Below are positions 18,201 to 25,629 of a stretch of DNA of 44,501 bases, piece by piece. The notes beneath the pieces were generated by a model. The model saw nothing but the letters and a program-made list of their open reading frames with translations. It did no database searches and had not been told where the DNA came from. Every line of letters begins with the position of its first letter. The first letter of the stretch is position 1. Origin of the DNA: a virus; IMG/VR virus record IMGVR_UViG_3300020159_002519, positions 1 through 44,501 of that record, one strand, 5' to 3'. The translations under genes were made by a program, and so were the position numbers.

Positions 18201-21200
18201 TGATGACATTCGCCAGCTTCTCATGCTCGGCGAAATACTTCTTGAGCATCTTGACCACATCAGAGGTGACGCTGTTGTCTCCCTCGAACGGACCCATGAT
18301 GCCTATGTTCTGATCAGACCCGAGGGCCTTGGCTGCGCCCACATACATCGGAGTCAGGTATCCTTCCGGATTCATGGCTTCCGTGAACTTGGGGTCATCT
18401 AGTCCCGGCGCGGAAGCATACCTGCCTACGGAAGCGTTGAAGGCTGCGTCCCTCCAATCCTCAGCGTTCTGTATGGAATGCTGTATCTCATGGAGGACAA
18501 CATCCCTGAAGTTGGATTCATAGTCAGGGAACTGCCCGTGCCCTTCGTAAGCCATCGACTCACCGGCGCGGGGAGCTTTCGAGGTCATGTCGATGTTGGC
18601 GGCATACTCCTGCCTCAGGAAGTTATCCACGCCGATGACGAAGCCCTTGGAGCCGGTCGGGTCAAACGCGCAGCTCATGCCTTCGATGCAAGTCACATCA
18701 AGCTTTGCTAACTCTGGGTAGAGGGAGAAGAGCTCGTCATGGACTATGATATCCTTGAGCTTCAGGCCCCTCCTGTTGAAATTGTCGATCAGGGAGTCGA
18801 GGTCCGCCCTGTTCTGCTGGCCAATCCTAGACAAGACGGCGCCCTCTATGGCGAGCGCGGCGTCAGGAAGACCTTCGACAAGCGGGCTGACTAGTCCGGC
18901 CGTGAAGGTAGCCGTGTTTAGAGACGCGCGCGCGTCGGATATCTCGAAATAGGTATGCTCCCTGCCGGAGGCATCGCGCAGTTTCCCGACCAGACCAAGG
19001 GAGGTGAGTATGTCCTTCCTCTCCTTTGACAGGTAGGCTTCAGCCCTCCTGCCGACAAGCATGTATGCGGTGCTGGTCTCGATGTTGCCACCGGCAGTCC
19101 GGGACTTGAGCTCAACGTGCCCCTCCTTCCTGTATGTCTTTATCATCGCCCCGTAAGCCCCAAGCTGGGACTTAGACGCGCCATTGGCCATCATCCCGGT
19201 GGACTTGAGCTCGTTGCTCTGAAGCACCGCGTCAGACATTGCGGCGAGGTTCGACAGGACCATAGGTCCGTTGGGATAGCCTTCAGCAATGGACTCGGCT
19301 ATTTTGAAGCGAGCCATTATCATTCGTTCAGCAAACATGGCCTGCTCATGTCCGACCCCGTTATCTGTGAGCAGCTTCGTGACGTCGGCCATCAGCCTTG
19401 ACTCAGCTTCACCTCTTCCCGCCGGGTCTATCACGGAAAGCTCGGTCGCCATTTTCTGCATGATACTATCGATGAACCCCTTTGATCCTTGGCCAAGGTT
19501 GGAATGAACCTGCATCCAAGTGACCAAATCTTTTTCAGACCTGTTTATCTGCCTAGAGAAATCGAAGTTACCCGAGGCATCCATCGAGCCCATGGCTATG
19601 GCCAAAGCGGCGGGACTGACGGCGGACTCAGAAAGGTCCATGGCCGTGCCGCGGGCCCTGAGGTTGTCGGCGCCAAGAGAGTCCGGCGCCATCGTCTGAA
19701 GGCCAAGTTTACCATCCCTACTGCTGGACCCTTGGACAAGCGAAGAGCCATTATCTATAGCCATGCTTATCGAGCCCGTCGCGCTCCTTGTAGTGACGAC
19801 GACAGGGGCAAGGTCAGACCCGATCACCGAATTGGCTTTGGCCGCAGCCCTGTATCTGGAAGGGTTGGCGGTGTTGACGGACGACTGAACATATAGGTCG
19901 ACCATGTTATCGCCCTTAGATCCGGCGGTAATGTAGGCCCTAGCCGCAGGGAGGTCGTAAACAGACGCCGGCTTCCTCACAATCTGCCTGACGCCAGAGA
20001 TGGAACCGACGCCTCCACCCCTTCGGTATTCCTTGGCGGACTCAAACACGCTCCTATTCATGTGTTCGAGGGGGCCTCCCAATCCGAGATCCCTTTCCCA
20101 TGCCGGCTTGATGAGGTGGAAGAAGGGGCTTTCGCTCGAAGTAAGGCGGGCTATCGTTCCATACAGTATGGCCGCATCCTGAAGCGCGGACTTATCTCCT
20201 TCGGAGTGCCTCTTGATGGCGTCCTCTATTCCTTCGTAAATGGATTTATGCGTGAGGACATTGTCCACATCCGGGTCGTCTACCTTGGACATTTGCATCC
20301 AAGCAAAGCCCTTCTTCTTTCCAGATTTGCCGCGCTGAAGCCTGCCATCAGTTCCGAAGGACCCGATGACAGTCTTTTCATAGACGCCACCGGCGTCAGC
20401 CACACGATTGGCCGCGTCATGCCATGCGTCGAGGAACGATTGAGCCTTTGCGCTCGCCTTGACCTTGCGCCTGCTCGGGTCGCTTAGAATTACGTCTGAG
20501 ACGGCGTCGCCGAGCCCCGGGATAAGTTCGCTCAGGTTATTGATCCAATTGGTCCTGACAGCAAACGGGTCCCAAGGTCCAAGTATTCCGATGGCAGGGT
20601 CATTTGAAGCGCTCGCCTTGGCGTTCTCCAAGAACTTTTTGTGATGCGCCTCTATTTCCCTTACTATCCCAATCCTGTCTACGTCATACTTCTGAGTGCC
20701 CTTGAACGTCTTACTCAGATCGACCATGGCGTCTTGGAACATGGCAACCTTGTCCGGATTGTCGTGCCTATTGAACCTCCACATCCTCATGCCGACAGCG
20801 TGTTCGTTCTGTTCCGTTCCGTAGATCCTGTGGGCCGTCCTGAACGCGCTTTCAAAGTCTATCTTATCAGCCCTTATGCTTTCGCCGTCACTTCCATAGA
20901 CTGTGGCGAGTATGGTCCTAGCGATGGTTATCTCGGCTTCACTTACGTTAACTCCGCTTTCATACGCTTGAACCTTCTTCTTGGCCCAATCAAGAGTCCC
21001 GAAGGTAGTCCTTATGGACAAAACGGAGCTTCGGAAGGTCGTATTCATCGTTTCGTGTCCTTCCCTGTTCAGCGCGGAGGATGATCCCTTCTTCGCTCCT
21101 GCGGCCAGATTACGAAGCATGTCATTCTGGCCGGATTTGACGAAGGCATCGACCTTCTGTTCGTGGTAATTGGTAGGCTCGCCCAAGGCGGTCACTTCAC

Positions 21201-24200
21201 TCCTGTCCGCCATAAGTCGGGAAAGCTCCATTGCTCCCTTCGCCGACTCCATGTTGCCTGACGACGGGAAAGGTATCTCACCCTTCCTTACGGACGTGGA
21301 CAAAACTAACGCGGCGGCAGCTCTGGATGAAACGACGTCGGCCGCGAACTCCGGGCCATACTTCATCTGGATATCCTTCAGGTAGACAGGATTGAAAGAG
21401 AGCGCGACATTGACCAATCCTCCGCCTATGGCCGTGCTTGTCGTGAACCTGTCAGCCATCAGCAACGGGTCTTCCGACGGAACGTCCGGGTCGTCTATCG
21501 ACATGCGCTTGGTCCCGAACGCCTCGCTATACCTTATGAAAGACTTGGATTGAGCATTATGGGTAGTTCCGTCCGGCCTTACTATCTCGACTAGGCCGAC
21601 CCCCACCATTTCGGCTTCTTCAAAAACTCCCGGCTTCAACTCTCCTACCCTGCCGAAGTGCCCATACTTCGACCCAAGTTTTGCATGCTGGGCGATATGG
21701 TCGGCCGGAGCTAATCCGCTTGCGGAAACTCCCGACCTCAGCCTTTTCTGCAAAGCTTCGACCCTGCCCGATACCATGAACAGAGACGTCAGCTCTTCTG
21801 GCCCATTGGCGTCAGGTCCATGCGGGTTGTTGTCGTAGACTGCGTTATCAGGGATGGTGTCCGCCTCGTCGATTTCACCGGCATCCTTGGCCGCCTTCTT
21901 CATGGCCTTGGCCGCGGTCTTGAATACGCCGACCTTGATGCCGAACGGGTCGAACAGAGCGTAACCCTTCCTGCTCTCGAATATCTCGAAGCCCTGCCTG
22001 TTGCGGAACATCATTCCGCCATTAGCCAGAGGGCTTGCCGCAAATCCGGTAAGCTGGAAGTTCTTCGTCACCCCCTCGTAAGCTACATTGTGGATGTAGG
22101 GGAAGAATGGGACGCGAGAATAAGGATTCCACGCGGTAGGCTGAACCTGAATGTCAGCCATGGTGTCGAACCGCATCGTGAAGAACGGGCGGTTAGGGTC
22201 ATCCGCGCCACCCTTGTATCCGTTAGCCGGCTCGTTGATCCATGACGAGTCCTTGGTCTTACGACCTCCGAAGGCCTCATACATGATATCGCGCACACGC
22301 TCGGCCTCAGAGCCGAACATGGGCCTGAAAAGCTCAGCGGTCGGGACGCGGGCGCCATTAAGGCCGGACTGATTTATGACGTAGGAGTTGAAGACCTTGA
22401 CGAACTCCTCGAAGTTTCCGCTGAACAGCTGCTGAACGTCCGCGCGCTTGAATATTTTCTGAAGGCGGCGGTTCTCGGCGGCCACATCAAGCGAATGGAT
22501 AAGGACTCCGCCCTTCGGGCTGCGAAGCGGGTTGCCTTGAGCGTCGTGCGTCTTGACGTAAATCTCAACGCTGAGAGGGACGAAGGACCTGTAGGTGACA
22601 GGAACATCCTTGCCGGTGAGCCTGATGACGCTAGCGCCCTTCCTGACCTGCATGGTATGGGCGAGCAGGGTGGCGTTGAGCACATTATGGGTCATCGCTC
22701 CCTGTCTGTTACGCTGGACGATGTTAATCATGCCCATCATGGCGTCCCATTCCTGCTTAGTGAAAGCTCCGGACTGCTTTATGGCATCGAGGGCATCCGC
22801 GCTTATGGACTCCAGCTTTATCTTGGTAGCCCCGTCCTGATCGACTTCTACGAGAGGGCGAACATCTTCCGGGACGCTGCCAGCCGCACCAAGTATCTTC
22901 TGCGCCTGCTGGGTAGAGATATCGTCGAGCTCGTTCTTCGGCTTGAGTCGCATGCCTCCGCCGGCAACGGAATTGAAAAGGTGCGTCTTCCCGGCTGACT
23001 TGGCCAAAGCCTCCTGACGGAACTGATCCATCGTGGAGGTAAGCACCTCTCCCTTCGAGTAGGCCTGCCGCATGACCATGTCTATCCAAGCATCCATGCC
23101 CGGGGTGCGGAGCATCTTTCCGTCATCAAACAGGAAGGAATCAAACACGGGGACAGGGGCGCCCGTCGCGTCCTTCTGGTCGCTAAACAACCTAGGCGTT
23201 CCGTCCGGATTGGTGAGCCTAGCCTTAATCTCAACGCCGGCCATCTCAAGGTCGGCCATGATGAGGCTGTTCTTTCTGGCAGCCCTATTCTCGGCCCACG
23301 CGCGAAGCATGTTCCTAGCGGCCGGGTCCTTCGTGTATTGATCGACAGGAAGGACGTTGGTCAGGCCTCCATGGTAATAAGCAAAAGCTTCTTCCATCGC
23401 TGTGGATATGGAAGCCACAAGCTTCACCACTTCCGGGTCTTGCAGTTTAAGCTGATTTTTCGAGTATAAGTCCCTAAAAGTCTCTACGGCGTTGGCGTAG
23501 GTCATGCCAACTTGCCTTGCGGTAGCCTCATCTATCCCGTTGTAATCGTTCCAAATCTTAAGGGCCGTGTATGATTGGACCATGGCGTTCAACGCCTTGT
23601 CAGGCATGATGCCCATGTCCTTGGTGGCGCCCAACAGGTTTAGCAGGTAATTAGGACGGAATATCTTGTATGACACTTCGCTTTGGGAAGCAGGGTCATA
23701 CCCCCTGATGTATTCCATGTCCCCGTTCGCCTCAGCGACAGACCTCAGGAGAAGGTGGGCTACTTCATGCCTTCCGGTCGTAGGCCTATAGCGCTCGCTG
23801 TTGAGAACCAGAACCTTTTTACTGCCCCCGAGGGCGTCTTTAAAGTCGATCATCGCACCGGCAGCCTGAGAGACTTGGGCGACATTCGCCTGTATGTCGC
23901 TCGGCTTCATCTTCATGTCGACGAGTATCTGGGCCAGCTCGTTCGGGTTCTTGGCGACGTCTCCAAAGTAGAAGTTCACGTTGCCTACGCCCATGAGTCC
24001 GCCTTCGTGCGCTATCAGCGTCTGAAGGTGAGCCATCTCTATGGCTGAAGTCCTAAGGTCTCCGTAGCCCTGTATGTGCTCGCTGAACCTCTTGGCGCTT
24101 TCGTAGCCGGTCGGTCCAAGAACTCGCCTGAACGCCTCGACTCCATATGACTTGAAGTTGTCGACGACGAGCTGGTCTTGGTGCTGGAAGCGAGTGTATG

Positions 24201-25629
24201 CCCCCATGTGTCGGACAGTTCCGGACAATCCACCCCAAGCCACGCCCATGCCGACGCCAGCTCCAGCGCCTTCTTCGCGAGAATTGACCCAACCGATGCC
24301 AGCTCCGATGACGCCGTCTCGGAACATGGCCTTAAGGGCGGACCCAGACATGCTGGTGGCCCATCCGACAGTCGCGTTGACTCCTACCGCAAGAAGCTGG
24401 GCCTCGCGTGACATTACGTCTGCCCCGCGGGCGGTCCCAGACGAAAGACGTTCAAGCGTGGTCATGCCTATTGCGTCAGGCTTAACCATCGCCTTGCCGA
24501 GCGCGCGGTCGACTATGTCTGCTCCTGCGGTCTGGGCCAGCTCACCAAGAGCTTCAAGTCCGATGCTACGCATGAAGCCCATCGCGGGATGCCTCATGGT
24601 GGTTCCGACTACTTCCGCGCCCATTTCTACTGCGGCGGCGGTCGTCGCGTTACGGACGGCGTTGCCGGCGTAGTCACCAGCCAGCTGCATGGCAGCAGCC
24701 TCAGCTCCATAGATCGCTTTAAAGGGGGCCCTGATAATGGCACCAGCCGCTTCGAGCGTCTTGCCGGCCGCGACGTCCATTCCCTTGCCGATGATGTTAG
24801 TTCCAAACCCGCCAAGTCGTTCGACGGCTCGGGCGGCCCAAGTCGCCCTAGCACTTTTGGCCGAAGCATTCGCAGCCAGCTTGAGCGCCGTGGCCGGCGT
24901 GGATGCTCCCGCTGAAAAGAACCATTCGGGTATATCCAGAACGGCGTAAGAAAGCGCCGTCGCAAACTTCGGGTCTACGAGACCCTCATAGGTGGATTTC
25001 CATCCGTCAGGCAGGTAGTCCCCGAGGATAGTTCCCTTGCCTTCCATGTGCTCGTAGGACCTGTTGTTGAAATCCCGGGCTTCATGGAACTGACGAATCT
25101 GGGAGTCCGTGTCGCCGTCATCTTTGCCGGCCAGACGCATGAAGTAGCTCTTAAGTTTGAATCCCCAGCTTCCCGGGTCTTCCGAGTGAGCAAAGATTCC
25201 CCACATGTCCATGGCGCCCTTGGCGGCGCCCTCGGCCGTGCTAGCTGCAAACTTGGCGGGGTTAAGCGGAGCGTCGGCGAGGCCACCAAGCTCCTCGATC
25301 ATCTGATTGACGGCGTTTTCTGCGGATCCAATGAAGTCGGTCTTCTTGGTGTCCATGTAGTCCATCATCATCTTGAAGGACTTACGGCCAACCTCGTCGT
25401 TAGAGAACCGCGCCTTGCGGTTCATCTGCATGTATTCGTAGATATCCTTACCCGTAAGAAGCGACGGGTCAGCTTGGGCGGCGACGTCTGGCGTCGCTTC
25501 CTCAAAATCAAAAGCGGGGGCAGGCCTTACCTGCATCCCTCCGGCTTGGAGCCCCGCGATGATATCGCGCTTTATCTGGGCGTCCCTGTCTTCCGGCTTT
25601 TCAGGTTGGGTAGATTCGATGGGGTCCAT
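6268..25629 (-). CDS. Giant large-polyvalent-type protein, 6453 aa
   Basis: One uninterrupted frame of 19,362 nt. The start codon at 25629 overlaps the upstream stop (TAATG); no close Shine-Dalgarno site is visible. Residues 1-100 are polar. Roughly 200-480 is Ala/Gly-rich and partly hydrophobic. An HEVAHLLL zinc-protease motif is at 621-628. A second, HEIQHSIQN at 2380-2388, is preceded by HDELFSLYPEL at 2297; this combination resembles polyvalent-protein domain LPD23. Short related segments GVFKTAAKAMKKA (about 1236) and AFKSAAEAEQYA (about 4516) suggest recurring small modules. A DWFAFMKINGVSGEEL segment near 4680 and EEFQSD at 5123-5128 match the EIQSD-type module of phage large polyvalent proteins. 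Residues 6296-6322 form a helix-turn-helix, followed by a Lys/Pro-rich tail. I see no Walker ATPase, DNA methylase or RNA polymerase motif. Such proteins are often packaged and ejected with phage DNA; here that is inferred from position after the internal-protein genes and before lysis. Confidence 0.9.
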   Translation of the reverse strand: MDPIESTQPEKPEDRDAQIKRDIIAGLQAGGMQVRPAPAFDFEEATPDVAAQADPSLLTGKDIYEYMQMNRKARFSNDEVGRKSFKMMMDYMDTKKTDFIGSAENAVNQMIEELGGLADAPLNPAKFAASTAEGAAKGAMDMWGIFAHSEDPGSWGFKLKSYFMRLAGKDDGDTDSQIRQFHEARDFNNRSYEHMEGKGTILGDYLPDGWKSTYEGLVDPKFATALSYAVLDIPEWFFSAGASTPATALKLAANASAKSARATWAARAVERLGGFGTNIIGKGMDVAAGKTLEAAGAIIRAPFKAIYGAEAAAMQLAGDYAGNAVRNATTAAAVEMGAEVVGTTMRHPAMGFMRSIGLEALGELAQTAGADIVDRALGKAMVKPDAIGMTTLERLSSGTARGADVMSREAQLLAVGVNATVGWATSMSGSALKAMFRDGVIGAGIGWVNSREEGAGAGVGMGVAWGGLSGTVRHMGAYTRFQHQDQLVVDNFKSYGVEAFRRVLGPTGYESAKRFSEHIQGYGDLRTSAIEMAHLQTLIAHEGGLMGVGNVNFYFGDVAKNPNELAQILVDMKMKPSDIQANVAQVSQAAGAMIDFKDALGGSKKVLVLNSERYRPTTGRHEVAHLLLRSVAEANGDMEYIRGYDPASQSEVSYKIFRPNYLLNLLGATKDMGIMPDKALNAMVQSYTALKIWNDYNGIDEATARQVGMTYANAVETFRDLYSKNQLKLQDPEVVKLVASISTAMEEAFAYYHGGLTNVLPVDQYTKDPAARNMLRAWAENRAARKNSLIMADLEMAGVEIKARLTNPDGTPRLFSDQKDATGAPVPVFDSFLFDDGKMLRTPGMDAWIDMVMRQAYSKGEVLTSTMDQFRQEALAKSAGKTHLFNSVAGGGMRLKPKNELDDISTQQAQKILGAAGSVPEDVRPLVEVDQDGATKIKLESISADALDAIKQSGAFTKQEWDAMMGMINIVQRNRQGAMTHNVLNATLLAHTMQVRKGASVIRLTGKDVPVTYRSFVPLSVEIYVKTHDAQGNPLRSPKGGVLIHSLDVAAENRRLQKIFKRADVQQLFSGNFEEFVKVFNSYVINQSGLNGARVPTAELFRPMFGSEAERVRDIMYEAFGGRKTKDSSWINEPANGYKGGADDPNRPFFTMRFDTMADIQVQPTAWNPYSRVPFFPYIHNVAYEGVTKNFQLTGFAASPLANGGMMFRNRQGFEIFESRKGYALFDPFGIKVGVFKTAAKAMKKAAKDAGEIDEADTIPDNAVYDNNPHGPDANGPEELTSLFMVSGRVEALQKRLRSGVSASGLAPADHIAQHAKLGSKYGHFGRVGELKPGVFEEAEMVGVGLVEIVRPDGTTHNAQSKSFIRYSEAFGTKRMSIDDPDVPSEDPLLMADRFTTSTAIGGGLVNVALSFNPVYLKDIQMKYGPEFAADVVSSRAAAALVLSTSVRKGEIPFPSSGNMESAKGAMELSRLMADRSEVTALGEPTNYHEQKVDAFVKSGQNDMLRNLAAGAKKGSSSALNREGHETMNTTFRSSVLSIRTTFGTLDWAKKKVQAYESGVNVSEAEITIARTILATVYGSDGESIRADKIDFESAFRTAHRIYGTEQNEHAVGMRMWRFNRHDNPDKVAMFQDAMVDLSKTFKGTQKYDVDRIGIVREIEAHHKKFLENAKASASNDPAIGILGPWDPFAVRTNWINNLSELIPGLGDAVSDVILSDPSRRKVKASAKAQSFLDAWHDAANRVADAGGVYEKTVIGSFGTDGRLQRGKSGKKKGFAWMQMSKVDDPDVDNVLTHKSIYEGIEDAIKRHSEGDKSALQDAAILYGTIARLTSSESPFFHLIKPAWERDLGLGGPLEHMNRSVFESAKEYRRGGGVGSISGVRQIVRKPASVYDLPAARAYITAGSKGDNMVDLYVQSSVNTANPSRYRAAAKANSVIGSDLAPVVVTTRSATGSISMAIDNGSSLVQGSSSRDGKLGLQTMAPDSLGADNLRARGTAMDLSESAVSPAALAIAMGSMDASGNFDFSRQINRSEKDLVTWMQVHSNLGQGSKGFIDSIMQKMATELSVIDPAGRGEAESRLMADVTKLLTDNGVGHEQAMFAERMIMARFKIAESIAEGYPNGPMVLSNLAAMSDAVLQSNELKSTGMMANGASKSQLGAYGAMIKTYRKEGHVELKSRTAGGNIETSTAYMLVGRRAEAYLSKERKDILTSLGLVGKLRDASGREHTYFEISDARASLNTATFTAGLVSPLVEGLPDAALAIEGAVLSRIGQQNRADLDSLIDNFNRRGLKLKDIIVHDELFSLYPELAKLDVTCIEGMSCAFDPTGSKGFVIGVDNFLRQEYAANIDMTSKAPRAGESMAYEGHGQFPDYESNFRDVVLHEIQHSIQNAEDWRDAAFNASVGRYASAPGLDDPKFTEAMNPEGYLTPMYVGAAKALGSDQNIGIMGPFEGDNSVTSDVVKMLKKYFAEHEKLANVITRDTGAAGIREAIDYASTDDVMRAINAIVEAPMAKVLMADEIPSIVRHSERFETIMDLMELALSKRASEFDAEGMTSIKERIRISRESNRKIKSTAIASMERVKQGSDPLMEASALSGVVQQFLPHVTITDPSMSVLARDIVGNIDYVEHMQDFATAPLRRALNKLAFAAGNNASTLSAQQANLRIAEVVHGLMKNLYMQDPMEVMARETEMRTSMTIEEMAKAPRKTFAEVVKLPEALRVGLFTREMVGAEFGMNISPGTFNDFKNDTLLMIGGSKGSSKLSSEVLTKDSRVFELGLRHLARASLLTHHIKPDRILRRVNELAYESRGWKIDENGRAVYVISEGTMRLNRPGAEASEVAYTMQNMLESTIGMPRRDNPLTPGAREADNTYAEQLKADKAVQLGQLTGIPDMDINTPPDLGLLSGIARGHEKVTSSSFLRDTSTNGDNNVLFAAGLTKDGVSVTIEDLAEAIGATLDVESQMTMGSPALDAVMGRYFPDLIEADRIVDALRIAGVDEGDISSSKAQKIAEAFAGKKVTKAEIADLMAIMHDVPFFDSVGAATNRDLLRQAAFTGDADAAQKIRAAYFESGDYGVAMRATVHGLINNSAGFSSEIPMKGVFDSLTKSTYGSGVLRLQSVVTTVIKEQWNILEGLYGLTGSKSVADELVRRLRSRRPNLAEVFPDRNDHHILFNKETRIFPGSVNPDNLANEALNRFRNRVFKHLMALTPVAERVIQLMKNEPERSRVIDALEHIYGKVIDDSIKEATRLTMSAEEGLESSRTVQYAATVGSAASLSNRTYGIGNKEQSVIRKVTERTMGGYQSSRMSGVVPFFGVFGGAAHAMREFARIDSSYVGMAGIAMQGDYSFGPTSGRQRNLISMQTEGDTFFRRFIRERDMGNAVEDYDMETSLDIIADAGDLAAASLLAERISNNLTGDRKDTVKAYSEHITNALRSHRRLKQVASGILSAIDAQAGYMGIGNVLTPSRLISSPTDTYLSDTSRKRLARLVADDHVGLELAQAHIGEQRQKAMALLDLMRAIEEDPGVMNPFGTLITEGFNGDYDNQTDAYAFRLMPHATTLRSYIPGTGDRRLVITSAHEALTNTATAKDVAILSGLESTSSSSPAFASGKYAAMDYNLSANLFGDRPGEPIGSALARLGPIIAKISRDMPSIHFADTIERVMRKVGGEHSQSYKHNRTMRSMMHMAGGGLGLYYAAENMAMSSDPATRALGEALKGFDPESHPQYKNNLSAGLLIGSMVPLLKRISEHDSLYEAKAPILELVGEFSKLRSIRPDQIRPDEFVRRGSELFSGSTGIGIRRLSQYIGVRYADADWQGMARVAGLYVFDSSIAPELAKRFNKAEINQIRESYIQQLAMTKGRSEAYEAIHFNASSADSLTHRVTAEMRNAQDGSFINRAPDQREAQSMVKFLQEIHGDILGHSDYGAGTEMLLRLLLELSATEGVKHSPSAIYTDDGYKVNFAAYSDNADASSRSLPYDEVVSNEIYSEGSSGFQPATGATIYGPGSKFTTGEVIPPELGGIAAALLQHPSSAEYMTGVKARGKGIQTTFNPGKDRKLTKDLVRTHLRKTIAKRLQAAGSDVIEIQPASMSLTYRAPSAAHLMGIRGADTVRDAVKDWHATGIRAIDKGIQYKMGEAQKGNYITAGSDNALVDRMFGPLTGFAESTPSRGFSWSRAANGDILVNISGDHLGYKMDGRAFGRRVGFGFSIAEGVGYDPNSKAFIPAKAQVQAGLHQIMSSYGHFMLDAYDPNSSSMASAYMRADEILGGRIHRSRTDAVTPTDLKENAASVRGAMMLIGQEPDLARHVGAAQRLSFGQSAGYITIRIPANASMETVKQMLLTAHLDPAITPNYGILGSKGRFEGTVLSVVNNQLFGNYGEATGSYSTALKHKLRGAGNNVIDVGTLPEVLVNELTKARQAADPHLIDDIELLVARIMGGEQGYFLPDAERKLSLDGDTGMAIATLFPGREDLLKYSWDAKAMHGIKVWKRTGPKGDANFRAHVVQFDSPVSITPEGGLLISKTAVAFKSAAEAEQYANRMSKMMSGAEMVKALADGDLEVVDRSDLSKSKDAFIGELTPRRQGVFTEAGLGESANGFVVGDLDMVMDQKTAQRVAKALDSRKHIRFKANDTLLMVSGAGAKVTELEALVRSKLNFGLPKGPISLKSRAMNAIARGVDQHKRYKESMNGADWFAFMKINGVSGEELRQSGLGQLFSTSMDTPLTRMDVAEFFAAMMPNLVKNDFRFSPQQRAIEAMTMGIPQNPGSNLPAFIQKSGWHIPYIQNAAIQTVANMKMSIDAVRGPIEALEIKLSEANAKGDAATVTKLTAALDVIRQSATATAERLGMDNGFLEGASVSTILRLADEKLRSRLGEEGVETSTSSSIARLAADIDFQDIESVRQKYNDEVAKLLKDQEMLAALEGVAPEIYAPLRLMTHGWIGATKPELGLVSMSNVSRAASSKVYGFGGAYAESTGQVLGNRSEGWDSYSTGRQQMGTNTVVQFYDAAKQDEINQYIEDLQAAAAAALNAGDNEKHKAARALLAAAERVATVRAAMSELKAGIGAHFGDYLPSRTVEPYKGEYEIGHYRYSLNLSLAGLSLPIFDKPDALLIGPDMAGLPNAVRLERLGFPVMMMEEFQSDLFQKFAGTGMIDDVDAFLPATAGESTMMANVPKIKELKERVGQLESIRDNATKHMLENLFKVTGDMSFTDLTIRLQLNNLDLMNKMFITASAPGFFKGTGRFVNTPDSLKRSIKAQAGFDLPDRMPVTEPDVELIKLVMMSNGGSNLTSVAQRMVKQRMLANMRSAAEVHELFSGRGMNIGNITELINNDPRRAAVNSYQSIQQLIHKANVDMMSDNYLSRVMPSLENAPEGDLKELLKGLHSHLEHIERSGSDSKGLLATQLAAIMLLDEKFVLEASQSVQTGMKIDYENVARRALETIRAKFADTKSFNGKTIMTSLEVMLQQAAEPKPTATFANGFSNGVDLGFDDFANRVIQSDGMTAEQLANIEAIPLEELLPLLGLSRHLYESAINDLAWQLDSAGDVTNKAVFIERGPGPADQGPQRTYITMRADGASGLTMANRIFLEILRAKKEGRALGHFIFSDYDRYSGTQAGSFARSIGELFKAMISKQNIQPEIDRLNLDIATMSKGVPETGSFEGARRGGEAVMPNALPFVDINGYKSGHLSMAVIDSMNHGMRAIGMYDATFQLERGHGLNKTPTLFLAAGKANRFVWPALGIDESYTILQGLMYAHEKLGGGDINGPSGPHAAFIERLNNMSDGEVAPMMLGVPLDHNGVSGSIGTHIALVFKDLFERMPEGMRGELLKSYGRHATTFELGGDYMRTLVRHIDSRSKEAKSRGSAKVASFTGGKKAPNENWNDSAFKFNANAMKESGMTMIPQNAHGSAGWGYVTNYGMPGWKVDMMMVGAGQAFKNLYSLDAFERPQFEVRGSNMVLLDPKTGRELATVDVSSEQGMRIFREKYLQASKYKGGNWAINAFMKEWGAAGGYIDMTTLADLPGYREASSGYSLNTAAGMGAMAELAGTARRGDPMADAILAATAEGKLSPMGFNQTDPFGGTPNIRAEDIRSILTRAGAHADNPDAGRAIVSRESIDALGVLAGDLSGNPVQQADDPKAMPSAQSFFRYGLVNPYVYALVMGKGTATPEAMAHTILRIRNPIVATFVHTPEMRTREHEVAFRNKISTGVNLLMASGQRAEPGKPVSPELISALAQLADKVQAAGMNASRRSSRQVADTRYRDLRDSTPITYADNLMVDRKTLPELPMAEKPAEVDPSDKRARLWDREVATELMKQGHSDLEIAKHLGVSRTSMVLHRAAQGIAPLPEGSLSKRDNSNPPNKLTQEEVTKRMDKIAEGLAAGGSYSDLVRKSNLTDSKRKHGGWKPIREYIESKGVSVPKQGGNKPRKKPGKVEPSPSDSLSAPTHEAQVREAPNQSKLMKREQLEGDMNG

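Noticed and set aside
17302-18402. Long plus-strand frames opposite the giant gene (also 10624-11538, 15583-16305, 14323-14826)
   Set aside because: They lie antisense to an obviously coding frame, have no recognisable domains, and are explained by the codon bias of the giant gene keeping the opposite frame open.
6268-25629. Giant protein as an N4-type virion RNA polymerase or a DarB-type helicase/methylase
   Set aside because: I found no polymerase catalytic motif, Walker A/B pair or DPPY/NPPY methylase motif when reading the protein.
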